From a virus: 32,913 bases of DNA. Each line of letters starts with the position of its first letter. Within the stretch, counting starts at the first letter, position 1. The position numbers and the translations under genes were made by a program. The stretch is from positions 1 through 32,913 of IMG/VR virus record IMGVR_UViG_3300005827_000069; one strand, 5' to 3'. The notes under the pieces were generated by a model, which had not been told where the DNA came from, did not search any database, and saw only the letters and a list, made by a program, of their open reading frames with translations. Positions 7,733-15,748 of the stretch are shown here, in pieces.

Positions 7733-9337
7733 TTAACGTTGCAATCGACCATAGAACAGTTCAGTGATCGATTGCTTCTTTCTTACAGCAGAAACGATGT
7801 CCGTGTCAATAGACTTACGTGCCGCTATCAGAAAAAATTCCGCCCTCGTTGATTGTTCAAGAAAATCGCCTCGGCTCAGCATCTGATCGAAGTCGATGAA
7901 ACTATGGCCCATCGAGTACACGAAGAACTTGCGGGCTCGGTAAAGATCGATGCCAACACCACCGGTCCTTTGCTGACATACCATCCAATCGAGCTCGCCT
8001 GCCTGGAACGCCAGGAGCATCTTCGTCCTTCGCTTATCCCTCTTGATGTCCTTGACCTTACCCCACAGTGATGCACCTCTGCCAAGCCTCATTCGCTCGA
8101 GCATCCTGTGGACTCGATGAACCTCGAAGACGTACTTGCAGAACACCACGAAGGGTTCACCATCTTTAACTCGATCCAGTATCTCTTGCCTCAGGATCCT
8201 TCGCTTGGAAGTTCCTGTGATATGGACCTCACCATCCTCGTCCTTGATGTGACCGCCCGTCAGCTGCTGCAGCTTTCCGATCTTGGTTATCTTCAACGGG
8301 GTCTTGATTACTTGGCCGTTGTGTTTGACGACCATCGTCTTCTCGAGTTGATCGTACCGCCTGCGTTCCTGTGGGTCCAGCTCGAACCGGATCACTTTGA
8401 CCTTCGCACCCTCAATCCCCGCATCGGCTTTGGAGATCCTCATAACGTGCGGGCTTATCAGCTCGGCGAACTCATCCAGTCGGTCATCCCGCATCGGGGC
8501 CTTTCGCTTGGCGATCTGATAGGCGAGCAGCATCTTCCGTCGTTCGATGGCCCCCATCTTCTTCTTGAGGTCAATCGTGGGCTGCACAAGGAAGTAGCTC
8601 TCAAAGTCCTTCCATACATCGCCGAGAGCATTGCGATCCACAAAGCGCATGATCCCCCACAGATCCTTCGGGTCCAGGTCCATGGGAGTTCCTGTCAGCG
8701 CTAGTCGCCTGCGCGCGGACTTTGCAATCAGCGCTGCATCGCGTGACGACTGAGAAGATCGGTTCTTGAGGCGCTGAGCCTCGTCCCATACGAACCAGTC
8801 CCACTTGCGCCTTGCAAGCTTTGTCCGGATCGGGGTGACCTGCTCGGGGTTCAGCAGCAGGACGCGGTATTCCTGTGGGTGCTTCTTCCTGTGAGCATCA
8901 TAGGCCGCTAAGTCACGGTGCACCGAGTACCAAGGCAGCTTCTCCGCTAGGAACTTTCCCCAGGTGCTTTCTAAATTGGTCAACGGCCCAACGAGAAGAA
9001 CGTCTCGGGACTCGCTTCTTTCCACGGTTAGTACGGCGCCCGTAACCCAGGTCTTCCCCGTGCGCTGCGCGAAGAGTGCGGCAAATCCATCGGTAGAGAC
9101 GATCGCCTCGGTACCTATTCGCTGATGACTCCTGAGCTGCTTTAACCAGGGATACTGCTTGCTGAGGCGTTTCCACGATACAGGCGATAGCTCCCTGCTC
9201 CCGCCACTCAATGAGAGTCTGGAGTTGAATGTCGCTAGGCTCTCCTTCGACAGGGAGCTTGACTTCGAACTTGAACGAGATCCCACCGCACACTCCATCG
9301 ATGTCAGGCTGGCCGCTTTCTTGGAAGGCCGAGCCAT
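7733..9337 (-). CDS. SNF2/DEAD-like superfamily 2 helicase (start uncertain)
   Basis: The frame encodes 534 residues. Helicase motifs: LRSHQR (68-73), Walker A-like QRTGKT (91-96), DEAQ box (185-188), LTGTP (214-218), and C-terminal RTGGVGIDLYRA with QMLSRG, a reduced motif VI. The recognisable domain begins near residue 60. Residues 1-52 are Ser-rich and out of frame inside the VRR-NUC gene, and none of the in-frame ATG/GTG/TTG codons (9337, 9298, 9286, 9211) has a clear ribosome-binding site. Translation may start within the nuclease gene or follow a frameshift. Likely role: phage replication/recombination helicase acting with the adjacent nuclease. Confidence 0.8.
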   Translation of the reverse strand: MARPSKKAASLTSMECAVGSRSSSKSSSLSKESLATFNSRLSLSGGSRELSPVSWKRLSKQYPWLKQLRSHQRIGTEAIVSTDGFAALFAQRTGKTWVTGAVLTVERSESRDVLLVGPLTNLESTWGKFLAEKLPWYSVHRDLAAYDAHRKKHPQEYRVLLLNPEQVTPIRTKLARRKWDWFVWDEAQRLKNRSSQSSRDAALIAKSARRRLALTGTPMDLDPKDLWGIMRFVDRNALGDVWKDFESYFLVQPTIDLKKKMGAIERRKMLLAYQIAKRKAPMRDDRLDEFAELISPHVMRISKADAGIEGAKVKVIRFELDPQERRRYDQLEKTMVVKHNGQVIKTPLKITKIGKLQQLTGGHIKDEDGEVHITGTSKRRILRQEILDRVKDGEPFVVFCKYVFEVHRVHRMLERMRLGRGASLWGKVKDIKRDKRRTKMLLAFQAGELDWMVCQQRTGGVGIDLYRARKFFVYSMGHSFIDFDQMLSRGDFLEQSTRAEFFLIAARKSIDTDIVSAVRKKQSITELFYGRLQR

Positions 9338-9422
9338 GAACCTTCCACCACTTACCGCCGCACTCTTTCTTCAACGCCTTCTGTATGCGTTGCTGTAGTC
9401 GGCTCTCAGCTTTCTTCGCCAT
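8913..9422 (-). CDS. VRR-NUC domain nuclease
   Basis: The frame encodes 169 residues. The first about 95 make a complete small VRR-NUC (PD-(D/E)XK) nuclease: KVHGSAFQESGQPDI with Asp40, F-K-F-E-V-K with Glu53 and Lys55, QLQTLIEW with Gln66, and a final GAIACIVETPQQAVSLVKA. The start at 9422 has AGGAG five bases upstream; a GTG at 9428 is possible. After residue 95 the frame runs on for about 75 residues opposite conserved helicase codons, so that tail is probably not conserved protein. VRR-NUC/helicase pairs are common in phage replication modules, as Holliday-junction or flap processing enzymes. Confidence 0.8.
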   Translation of the reverse strand: MAKKAESRLQQRIQKALKKECGGKWWKVHGSAFQESGQPDIDGVCGGISFKFEVKLPVEGEPSDIQLQTLIEWREQGAIACIVETPQQAVSLVKAAQESSANRYRGDRLYRWICRTLRAAHGEDLGYGRRTNRGKKRVPRRSSRWAVDQFRKHLGKVPSGEAALVLGAP

Positions 9423-9435
9423 ATCCACTCCTACT

Positions 9436-9467
9436 GAAAAGGGCGACCCGATTGCTCGAGCCGCCCT
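9436..9467 (-). terminator. Candidate Rho-independent terminator after the ssDNA-binding protein gene
   Basis: On the minus strand AGGGCG and CGCCCT (9462-9467 and 9440-9445) form a 6-bp stem with a 16-base loop, directly followed by TTTTC. It sits between the ssDNA-binding protein gene and the VRR-NUC gene. The stem is short, so termination may be partial. Confidence 0.4.
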
Positions 9468-9474
9468 CCTCGCC

Positions 9475-9534
9475 TGATGCAGCCTTGTGCTATCGAAGCA
9501 CGGAGCGGAACACGCGGAACCTCCCGCTGCATCA
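9475..9534 (-). other. Structured intergenic segment, possible small RNA or 3' UTR element
   Basis: TGATGCAG (9475-9482) pairs perfectly with CTGCATCA (9527-9534), closing a 44-base interior that contains another hairpin, GTGCT/AGCAC (9487-9491, 9497-9501), and G/C-rich complementary runs. It lies downstream of the ssDNA-binding protein stop and is followed on the same strand by the hairpin at 9436-9467. No coding potential is apparent. Confidence 0.35.
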
Positions 9535-9557
9535 TACCGTCAGTGCGACCCGACGGC

Positions 9558-10526
9558 TCAGTCGTCGTCCTCGAGCAGATCTTCGTCGTCGAGGGCCTCG
9601 ATGACCGCAGCAACCTTCTTCGGCAGCTTCTTGTAGTCGTCGAGGTCAACGTCCAGGTCATGCTCGTCGATCAGCTCCTGGAGCTCATCTTCGTCCATGT
9701 CCTCGACATCGGACTTGTCGATCTTCGCAGGCTTGTCGTCCTTCTTGGACTTCTTGCCCTTCGAGGACTTCTTGCCCTTGGGCTCATCGTCCTCCTCGTC
9801 GTCATCGTCCTTCTTGGACTTCTTGCCGCCCTTGGACGACTTGGTCGCGGCCTCGTCAGCTTCCTCGAGGGCCTCGCGCAGTTCGTCCTCGTCGAGCTTC
9901 TTGGCTTCCTTCTTCGAGCCGAGTTCGCGTTCGAGGTAAAGCTCACGGAGCTCGTCCTCATCCATGTCCTCGTAGTCGGGGGTCTCGGGCTCTTCCTTCT
10001 TCGAGGCCTTGCCCTTCTTCCCCTTCTTGCCCTTGCCGGCGTCGGCATCGTCGTCGTCATCGTCCGACTTCGACTTCTTGCCCTTCTTGCCCTTGGACTT
10101 CTTGTCGTCGCCTTCGTAGTCGTCCATCGAGCAGAAGTCGGTCATCTTGAACGACCGCTTGCCGTTGTAGGTGTCCGGCGTGAAGACGCCGACGACCTCG
10201 CAGTCGACCAGCTCGGACAGATCGATGTCCATTTCGTCGTCGGGGACATCGACGCCCATCGCGGTCAGCAGGGCGTGAAGCTTCCACAGCGACTTCTCGT
10301 CGAGGGTGCAGTAGAACCAGGCCTTGGCGCCTTCGAACTCGCCATCGCTCACCTCGAAGGTGAACTCGATCTGTTCATTCCCCGCACCTGACTTGCCGGC
10401 GACCGCTTCGATGCAGCGCAGAGGATAGTCACCCTCCTTGCTGACGCGAGTCCGCGTCTCGATGTCCTTGAAGTTGACCTTGATGGTCCCCTTCTTGCCG
10501 CCAGCTTTCTTTCGAGCACGTGCCAT
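9558..10526 (-). CDS. ssDNA-binding protein (DUF669-like) with long acidic/lysine repeat tail
   Basis: 322 residues. Residues about 14-130 match the DUF669-type core: FKDIETRTRVSKEGDYPLRCIEAVAGKSG, IEFTFEVSDGEFEGAKAWFYCTLDEKSLWKLHALLTAMG, then GKRSFKMTDF. These proteins are thought to bind ssDNA and work with Sak4-type recombinases. Residues about 140-322 are an unusual tail of K/D/E runs carrying three short helical units (MDEDELRELYLEREL, LDEDELREALEEA, MDEDELQELIDEHDL), the last followed by KKVAAVIEAL as in SAP/HeH modules. Its ATG overlaps the stop of the Sak4-like gene (TAATG), supporting joint function. Confidence 0.7.
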   Translation of the reverse strand: MARARKKAGGKKGTIKVNFKDIETRTRVSKEGDYPLRCIEAVAGKSGAGNEQIEFTFEVSDGEFEGAKAWFYCTLDEKSLWKLHALLTAMGVDVPDDEMDIDLSELVDCEVVGVFTPDTYNGKRSFKMTDFCSMDDYEGDDKKSKGKKGKKSKSDDDDDDADAGKGKKGKKGKASKKEEPETPDYEDMDEDELRELYLERELGSKKEAKKLDEDELREALEEADEAATKSSKGGKKSKKDDDDEEDDEPKGKKSSKGKKSKKDDKPAKIDKSDVEDMDEDELQELIDEHDLDVDLDDYKKLPKKVAAVIEALDDEDLLEDDD

Positions 10527-11353
10527 TATTCTTTACCTTTCACAATCTTCATGAGTTTCCGGAAAGTGGGATCTACGATGTAATCAGGAGCCTCGATCCC
10601 CTTGGGCTTCCTGATCTTTGTGGTGAAGACCTCGTTGGGTCCTACCCGCAAGCAGTATAATTTCTCAATGGTCTTGGTGACCTTCTTCGTCTTGGGATCC
10701 TTTTCCTTCGTCACCTTGACGCGGATGAAGGTATTGCCCAGGATATTCACCGAAGCTTCGAGGTCCTTACGAACGGACTTCATCAGCTTGCATCCCACCT
10801 CGGGAGCAATCTGGTCTGCGCCGTCGTCTCCCTCGTCATCGGGAAGGTTGTAGACTTTCTCCTGTGCGATAAACACAGAGTGGACGGGGAGCTGACGAAT
10901 GTCCATGATGAACTTAATCATATCCCCGGAGATAAGCCCCCAGTGCTGCATAGTCAGGGTACCGAAATCTCCCGGTCGCTTGCCCTTCAACTTCAGGTTA
11001 AGACGTTCGGCAAGTTCGCGGGTCAGCAGTCCCTGCAGCTGCGACATCGTATCCACGATGACAGTCTTGTAGATCAGCTTGCCCTTCGAGGCCTTCTTCG
11101 CCAACCACAGGACCTGCTCGAGCAATTCGTCACTGCTCTCAATGTCGACCACGTCCAGGTCCTCGACATCGCTGATCGACTCTTCGCCGTTGTCCATGAT
11201 GTTGAGATACAGGATCGGCTTGGGCCATGTAGCAGCGAGCGTGGTCTTGCCTGTGCCGCTTCTGCCATAGAGTGCGGTGGAGGACTGACGCTTGACATCA
11301 GCTACAGGCTTCGAGCGGGGTGCTCGGTCCTCTTTACGAATGGTTGTTGCCAT
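10526..11353 (-). CDS. Sak4-like RecA/RAD51-fold ATPase
   Basis: 275 residues. Walker A GRSGTGKT (30-37) and a Walker B-like KTVIVDTMSQL, with a QEKVY segment and a conserved C-terminal KPKG region, fit the phage AAA_24/Sak4 family of single-strand annealing and recombination ATPases. These proteins act with a dedicated ssDNA-binding protein, which here is the next gene, overlapping by one base. ATG 11353 is preferred; a TTG six bases upstream is an alternative, both behind GAAGGA. A good promoter lies 30-60 bases upstream. Confidence 0.75.
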   Translation of the reverse strand: MATTIRKEDRAPRSKPVADVKRQSSTALYGRSGTGKTTLAATWPKPILYLNIMDNGEESISDVEDLDVVDIESSDELLEQVLWLAKKASKGKLIYKTVIVDTMSQLQGLLTRELAERLNLKLKGKRPGDFGTLTMQHWGLISGDMIKFIMDIRQLPVHSVFIAQEKVYNLPDDEGDDGADQIAPEVGCKLMKSVRKDLEASVNILGNTFIRVKVTKEKDPKTKKVTKTIEKLYCLRVGPNEVFTTKIRKPKGIEAPDYIVDPTFRKLMKIVKGKE

Positions 11354-11382
11354 TTTCAAATCATCCTTCGGGGTAGGTCACC

Positions 11383-11411
11383 GTTATATCACCGCCGGCG
11401 TCACCACTCAA
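11383..11411 (-). promoter_or_regulatory. Promoter for the Sak4/ssDNA-binding protein pair
   Basis: On the minus strand TTGAGT (11406-11411), 17 bases, then TATAAC (11383-11388). It sits in the 87-base gap between the RecB-like nuclease and the Sak4-like gene, giving these recombination genes their own start within the leftward replication region. Confidence 0.6.
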
Positions 11412-11440
11412 CCCCTTTAATGCCGGCCGGGGTAGTTTGT

Positions 11441-12577
11441 TTAGTCCTCGGTTCGATCTTTTTGCTCAGCCTTGTGACTGAGGTCTTCGGTCTGGTAGTC
11501 GCGCTTGAGCAACCACTCGATGTCAGAGTCCGTAACCTCAGCCTTGCACAGCTCTCGGTAGTCGCAGCTGTTGCACTGGAAGCCGATGTTCTGATCCTTC
11601 TTCTTGCCGAAGTTATCCTGGATCTCTTTCGCGGTGTCTACGAAGTCATTCCAGATGCTGTCCACAATTCGAGGCTTGATCGGGCTGTATAGGCGGACGA
11701 AGCGATTGCGGCGGTTTGCTTTCGCATCCTCCAGCATCTTCTTGAACTCCTTCCGCTTGTGACCCTCCTCCTCGATCCAGGCCTCGACGCGGCTCGGCAG
11801 TGTGTCGATTGCTCGCTGACTGATCCGCCCTGTGGGAGTGAGTTCGCCGGGGACGTTGCACGGCTTGCTGCTGATGTAGTCCCACAGGACGCCGTCCAGG
11901 GAAGGGAACCCCATTTCCTCAGCAGCGCGGAAGTAGGCCGCTGCCTGAACGGACCTCCAGCGATCACCCTCGCTCGGCATTCTACTGAATGACTTGTGCT
12001 CGACCAGCCACTTCATGCCCTTCGACTTGGCGATAGTATCGATCTTGCCGGTAAACCATAGACCTTCGTCCATCTCGATACGAAACTCAAACTCCGAGTA
12101 CCGGCCGTCATGCTTGATGGGCTTCAGTGTTCCTTCCCAGTGCTCGAAGTAGTCCTCCATGATGTAGCCGATGTCCACGAGAATGTTGCCATACATTTCT
12201 CGCTCCTTGCGGAACATCGGGCCGAGGTTCTTCTCGTAACGACGAAGGACCTTGCGCCACTTCTGTCCCTCGAGCTGGGCCTCAATAATCTCATGGACGA
12301 TGCTGCCAAACATCAGCGGACGGCTCTTCTTCTTTTTCTGGATACCAAGCACGAACTTGTTATGGAATGCTCGGCGGCAGTTACGCCAGGTCTTCACCTT
12401 CGATTGACTGACGTTGATCTGACCGTCCTTCGTCATCACCGTGCTGTGGTCATGCTCCGGTGCTTCGGGTGGACGATTATGACCTAGGCCGACTCGAGCT
12501 GCCGCTTCTTCCGTCGGGCTTCTTTTGAGCTTTGCTTGGCGGTCTGCTCTGCGATCAGCAATTGTTCGTCTAGCCAT
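11441..12577 (-). CDS. RecB/Cas4-like PD-(D/E)XK nuclease with a 4Fe-4S cysteine set
   Basis: 378 residues. RecB-family motifs in order: His95 (GSIVHEI), Asp180 (FTGKID), Glu193-His-Lys195 (LVEHKSF) and Gln211/Tyr215 (SVQAAAYF). Four cysteines, C67 (TWRNCRRA) then C335, C338, C344 (FQCNSCDYRELC), are spaced as in AddB/Cas4 iron-sulfur nucleases. Likely an exonuclease for DNA-end processing during recombination or replication. The N-terminal 45 residues carry GLGHNRPPEAP, a motif common in alphaproteobacterial and phage proteins, which supports the start at 12577 despite a 94-base overlap with the polymerase gene. AAAGGA lies about 9 bases before that ATG. Confidence 0.8.
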   Translation of the reverse strand: MARRTIADRRADRQAKLKRSPTEEAAARVGLGHNRPPEAPEHDHSTVMTKDGQINVSQSKVKTWRNCRRAFHNKFVLGIQKKKKSRPLMFGSIVHEIIEAQLEGQKWRKVLRRYEKNLGPMFRKEREMYGNILVDIGYIMEDYFEHWEGTLKPIKHDGRYSEFEFRIEMDEGLWFTGKIDTIAKSKGMKWLVEHKSFSRMPSEGDRWRSVQAAAYFRAAEEMGFPSLDGVLWDYISSKPCNVPGELTPTGRISQRAIDTLPSRVEAWIEEEGHKRKEFKKMLEDAKANRRNRFVRLYSPIKPRIVDSIWNDFVDTAKEIQDNFGKKKDQNIGFQCNSCDYRELCKAEVTDSDIEWLLKRDYQTEDLSHKAEQKDRTED

Positions 12578-15075
12578 TTCTTCAATCCTTTACCTTGACT
12601 CCATGCACCGATCTTCGCTTCCGCTTCGATAGGAACACCCAATTCAACCTCAAAGTCCTCGAGCAGCTCGGGCTGCGACATTATCTCAAGGCCTCGCTTG
12701 TAAACGTGTTCCACCTTGTCGTTACGAACCTCTAAGAGCACGGCGTCGTGAACAGTTCCCACAAGGCGGAACCAGCCTTTCTTAAACTCCTTACGCATTT
12801 GGATAGCAGCCATGAGGTTAAGCTCATTAGCGAAACTCTGAACAGGTGAATTGATTGCCTGCCGCTGAGCTTCTCGACGCTCGGGAGAATCTCTACCTCC
12901 CATCGCTGCCGGCAACCTACGCTTTCGGCCAGATAGAGACCGGACGTATCCGTTGATCTGAGCAAAACGACGCTGCTTATCGTGCCATTTTGGAAAACCA
13001 GGATTGAGTTCGAAGAAGGCTTCTCGGCTTGCCTGTGCTTCCTCGTCCGTGACCGTGACACCATAGTTGTCCCTCGCGTAGATCTTGAACTTCTTCCACC
13101 ACATACCATAGAGGTAGCCGAAGTTGATTGCCTTTGCTTTCTTTCTCGTTTCCTTCCAGTCGATGAAGGCTTCTTCCATAGCCTTCGTCTCTTTCCATTC
13201 CTCGACAACGCGGACAGCTTCATCGCCACCGATGCCCAGGACGTATTCGACAGCATCACTATAAGACAATTTCTTGCCGCCGTGCAACTTCGCGGTCTTG
13301 ATTATTTCCTTGCGGTATCCTCCGCCACGTTCTATCTCGCGAATTGCAGTTTGCCAGTGAGGGTCACCGCCTTCGTTGAACACTCGCAGGAGGTTATGCT
13401 CATCTGCAAGCTCGGCGGCAATGCGGAGTTCAATCTGGCTGAGATCCATCTCAATAAGCGACCATCCCTCAGGAGCTGTAATGAGACTTCTGATCCGAGG
13501 ATCTCGAGGGACTTGCTGGAGATTGGGATGCTCGCAAGAGAGGCGGCCGGTAACAGTACCATGCAATTTGAATACCGGATGAAGCCTGCCAGTGGTGTCA
13601 ATGTAAGGACGCCATCCTTCAATGAAACTGCTGAGTTGCTTCTGTGCAGCTCTAACCCGGAGTAGGTCGCCGACCATTGGATGGTCGATACGGAGGAGGA
13701 CGCTTTCTGAAACACTGTTTTTCCCCGTCTTGGTTTGCTCGATGGGTTTGATCTTCAGGACGTTGAACAGCAGGTCTCCCAGCTGATCGGCGCTGCCCCA
13801 ATTGATCTTGCCCTTGTTCTTTCCCTTGGTGTCAACCTTCTGAGCCTTCTTACCCCACTTCTCGAGTTTGCCAAGGGCGTCCTCGAGTTCTTCACGGAGG
13901 TAGGCTTCGGCATCATCCATCTTGTCCATGTTGATGAACACGCCGCGGTGCTCAGCTTCAATGAACAATTGGATGCAAGGCACCATGATAAGATCATAGA
14001 CACGCTTTACGTCATGGTCCTCATTGAGCTGAGCCTTGAGGAACTTACGAAGGAGCCTTGTGTAGTAGACGTCATGGGCTGCATACTTCGCATTCTTCGG
14101 TGACCAGCTCGTCTTCTCCTTACCGTCAATGTCCCAGTCAGGAGCACCGAGATATTTCTGTGCGAGATACTTCAGGCTGTGCCGGTCATTCTCATCGATC
14201 AGGTAGTGAGCCAGCATGGTGTCAAAGTCGACACGCCACTTGACGCCGAAGCGAACCAGCATCCACAGGGCATCGAACTTGCCGTTATGGAATACCGTCT
14301 TGCACTCATTGAATTTGCGGGTCGCCAGCTTGACGATCTTCTTCAGTTCGTCGGGAGTCCAGATGCCCGCTGTTTCCATGGGCACGATCCACTGCCGCTT
14401 GCGACAGCCGAACTGCATAGCCACGACACGAGGAAGATTGTTTGAGCCGTGAGTGCCTTTGTGCTGGGCTAGGAGTTCTTTCGATGCACGACCAGCCTCG
14501 ATCAATTCATCTTGCATCGTGGTAAAGGGATATAGCCGGGACGTTTCAAGGTCGCAGGACACAACTCCCTTGATGTCTCGGAGCATCGCTTTCACCTTAT
14601 CCCAGGTGTCTACGATGTGATAGTCGAGCGCCTTCTCCTCGGGAATACCTCCGAAGGCTACACACTCCTTGAGTCGTTGAAGGTCGGACTCGATGATGCT
14701 CACCCACTTCTCATCATGGAGAGCCTGGTTCGGGTGAAGCAATGGTAGAACGATCTTGCCTTGATGCTGAATGGGTTTACCCCTCAGCTTCGTGATACCC
14801 GCTTTGTCCATGAATGCTTGGCAAGCAGTATTGCCGAGAAGCACAACGTACTTCGGATCTCGTTTTTCCATCTTGCCGAGGAAACGCTCCTTGGCATTCT
14901 TTATCATGGTCTTGGTGATGTTCTTGCCCTGTGGAGGGGCTTCCTTCAGTACGTTCAACCAACGAAAGTCTGACTGCTCAAAACCCGCGGACAGCATCGC
15001 ATCCATGAAGATGGACTTTGCCCGCGGGTTGATCTGGGAATGCTCTCCGACAACTACAATCTCTTTACGCTTCAC
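12484..15075 (-). CDS. Family A DNA polymerase with UDG-like N-terminal domain
   Basis: 863 residues. Residues 1-140 resemble the uracil-DNA glycosylase superfamily (VVVGEH, LNVLKEAPPQGKN, VVLLGNTACQAF, GITKLRGKPI, PLLHPNQALH). Residues about 150-350 are a 3'-5' exonuclease with Asp175/Glu177 (CDLETS), HNGKFD (263-268) and Tyr331/Asp335. The polymerase domain has motif A DLSQIELR (544-551), motif B RKKAKAINFGYLYG (644-657) and motif C HDAVLLE (776-782). An extra segment of about 60 residues lies between A and B. Phe652 at the E. coli Phe762 position predicts discrimination against dideoxynucleotides. All catalytic exo and pol residues are present. The replicative polymerase of this phage. Confidence 0.93.
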   Translation of the reverse strand: MKRKEIVVVGEHSQINPRAKSIFMDAMLSAGFEQSDFRWLNVLKEAPPQGKNITKTMIKNAKERFLGKMEKRDPKYVVLLGNTACQAFMDKAGITKLRGKPIQHQGKIVLPLLHPNQALHDEKWVSIIESDLQRLKECVAFGGIPEEKALDYHIVDTWDKVKAMLRDIKGVVSCDLETSRLYPFTTMQDELIEAGRASKELLAQHKGTHGSNNLPRVVAMQFGCRKRQWIVPMETAGIWTPDELKKIVKLATRKFNECKTVFHNGKFDALWMLVRFGVKWRVDFDTMLAHYLIDENDRHSLKYLAQKYLGAPDWDIDGKEKTSWSPKNAKYAAHDVYYTRLLRKFLKAQLNEDHDVKRVYDLIMVPCIQLFIEAEHRGVFINMDKMDDAEAYLREELEDALGKLEKWGKKAQKVDTKGKNKGKINWGSADQLGDLLFNVLKIKPIEQTKTGKNSVSESVLLRIDHPMVGDLLRVRAAQKQLSSFIEGWRPYIDTTGRLHPVFKLHGTVTGRLSCEHPNLQQVPRDPRIRSLITAPEGWSLIEMDLSQIELRIAAELADEHNLLRVFNEGGDPHWQTAIREIERGGGYRKEIIKTAKLHGGKKLSYSDAVEYVLGIGGDEAVRVVEEWKETKAMEEAFIDWKETRKKAKAINFGYLYGMWWKKFKIYARDNYGVTVTDEEAQASREAFFELNPGFPKWHDKQRRFAQINGYVRSLSGRKRRLPAAMGGRDSPERREAQRQAINSPVQSFANELNLMAAIQMRKEFKKGWFRLVGTVHDAVLLEVRNDKVEHVYKRGLEIMSQPELLEDFEVELGVPIEAEAKIGAWSQGKGLKKWLDEQLLIAEQTAKQSSKEARRKKRQLESA

Positions 15076-15566
15076 GGGAGCTCCACCACTTTTCGAGAGA
15101 AGTGATCGACAATATAACCTGCGGGCGTGACCAAGTAAACTTCCGTTATCCCATGAAATTGCCCCAGGTGACTGACATCGCGGTACGGCGTCTCATAGAA
15201 TATCCGGCCCACCCGGATCCCCGCATCCTCCAGGATGAACTTGGTGCAGAAGGAGCATGGGCTGTCAGTGCAATACAGATCGACCGGTGCTACCATGTGT
15301 GCGGGATACTCGGCTAGCAAGACCTTCGCCGCCTTGGTCAATGCGTTGACTTCAGCATGGAGAGTCCCACAGTTGCCGGGCACGATGCCGGGACACTCAT
15401 TGCCGCGACAGTGAGGAGCACCCGGCTCCTGACCGTTCCAGCCGACTGCGATGGGATTGTTCTCCTGGGTGACTATCGCACCGACGTTCAATCGGTGACA
15501 GGTTGACCTCAGCGAGGCCACCCTTGCCATCTGCATGAACATCTGGGCTCTGCTTATGCGCCCCAT
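15072..15566 (-). CDS. dCMP deaminase
   Basis: 164 residues of the zinc-dependent deoxycytidylate deaminase family. The zinc/catalytic motif is H70-A-E72 with P-C104-x2-C107 (DSPCSFCTKF). Further Cys residues (HCRGNECPGIVPGNC) suggest the second zinc site known from T4-type dCMP deaminase. It converts dCMP to dUMP, feeding dTMP synthesis. ATG 15566 is chosen because GGAGG lies 8 bases upstream; an in-frame start at 15593 lacks this. It overlaps the polymerase start by four bases (ATGA) and lies beside two TS-fold genes, so nucleotide supply and replication are co-expressed. Confidence 0.9.
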   Translation of the reverse strand: MGRISRAQMFMQMARVASLRSTCHRLNVGAIVTQENNPIAVGWNGQEPGAPHCRGNECPGIVPGNCGTLHAEVNALTKAAKVLLAEYPAHMVAPVDLYCTDSPCSFCTKFILEDAGIRVGRIFYETPYRDVSHLGQFHGITEVYLVTPAGYIVDHFSRKVVELP

Positions 15567-15748
15567 TTGTTTAACCTCCACTCTTCTACCCAAGGCGAAT
15601 TACTTGACCCGCAGTGGATATAGCTTACTTCATAGGTGACGTTGAGACCCGTGCCTCGGTGACACACCGCGGTGACCACTCCGATAAGACTCTCGTCCCG
15701 GTCGATGGTCACCCGGTCACCGATGTCATAGGTGGTAACCAGTTGCAT
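15554..15748 (-). CDS. Small SH3/KOW-like protein
   Basis: 64 residues: MQLVTTYDIGDRVTIDRDESLIG...VTAVCHRG...YEVSYIHCG...WVEEWRLNKWGA. This matches a common small phage/prophage family of the form 'GDRVTID...VTA...YEVSW...WxEEWRL', likely a single SH3-like beta barrel. Function unknown. The ATG at 15748 overlaps the stop of the TS-fold gene (TGATG) and GGGAG lies upstream. The 3' end overlaps the deaminase start, so it is embedded in the nucleotide operon. Confidence 0.7.
   Translation of the reverse strand: MQLVTTYDIGDRVTIDRDESLIGVVTAVCHRGTGLNVTYEVSYIHCGSSNSPWVEEWRLNKWGA

Noticed and set aside
9477-10391. Long plus-strand frame of 304 codons
   Set aside because: It is antisense to the ssDNA-binding protein gene; its Leu/Val-rich product mirrors the Lys/Asp repeats and it has no own start signal.
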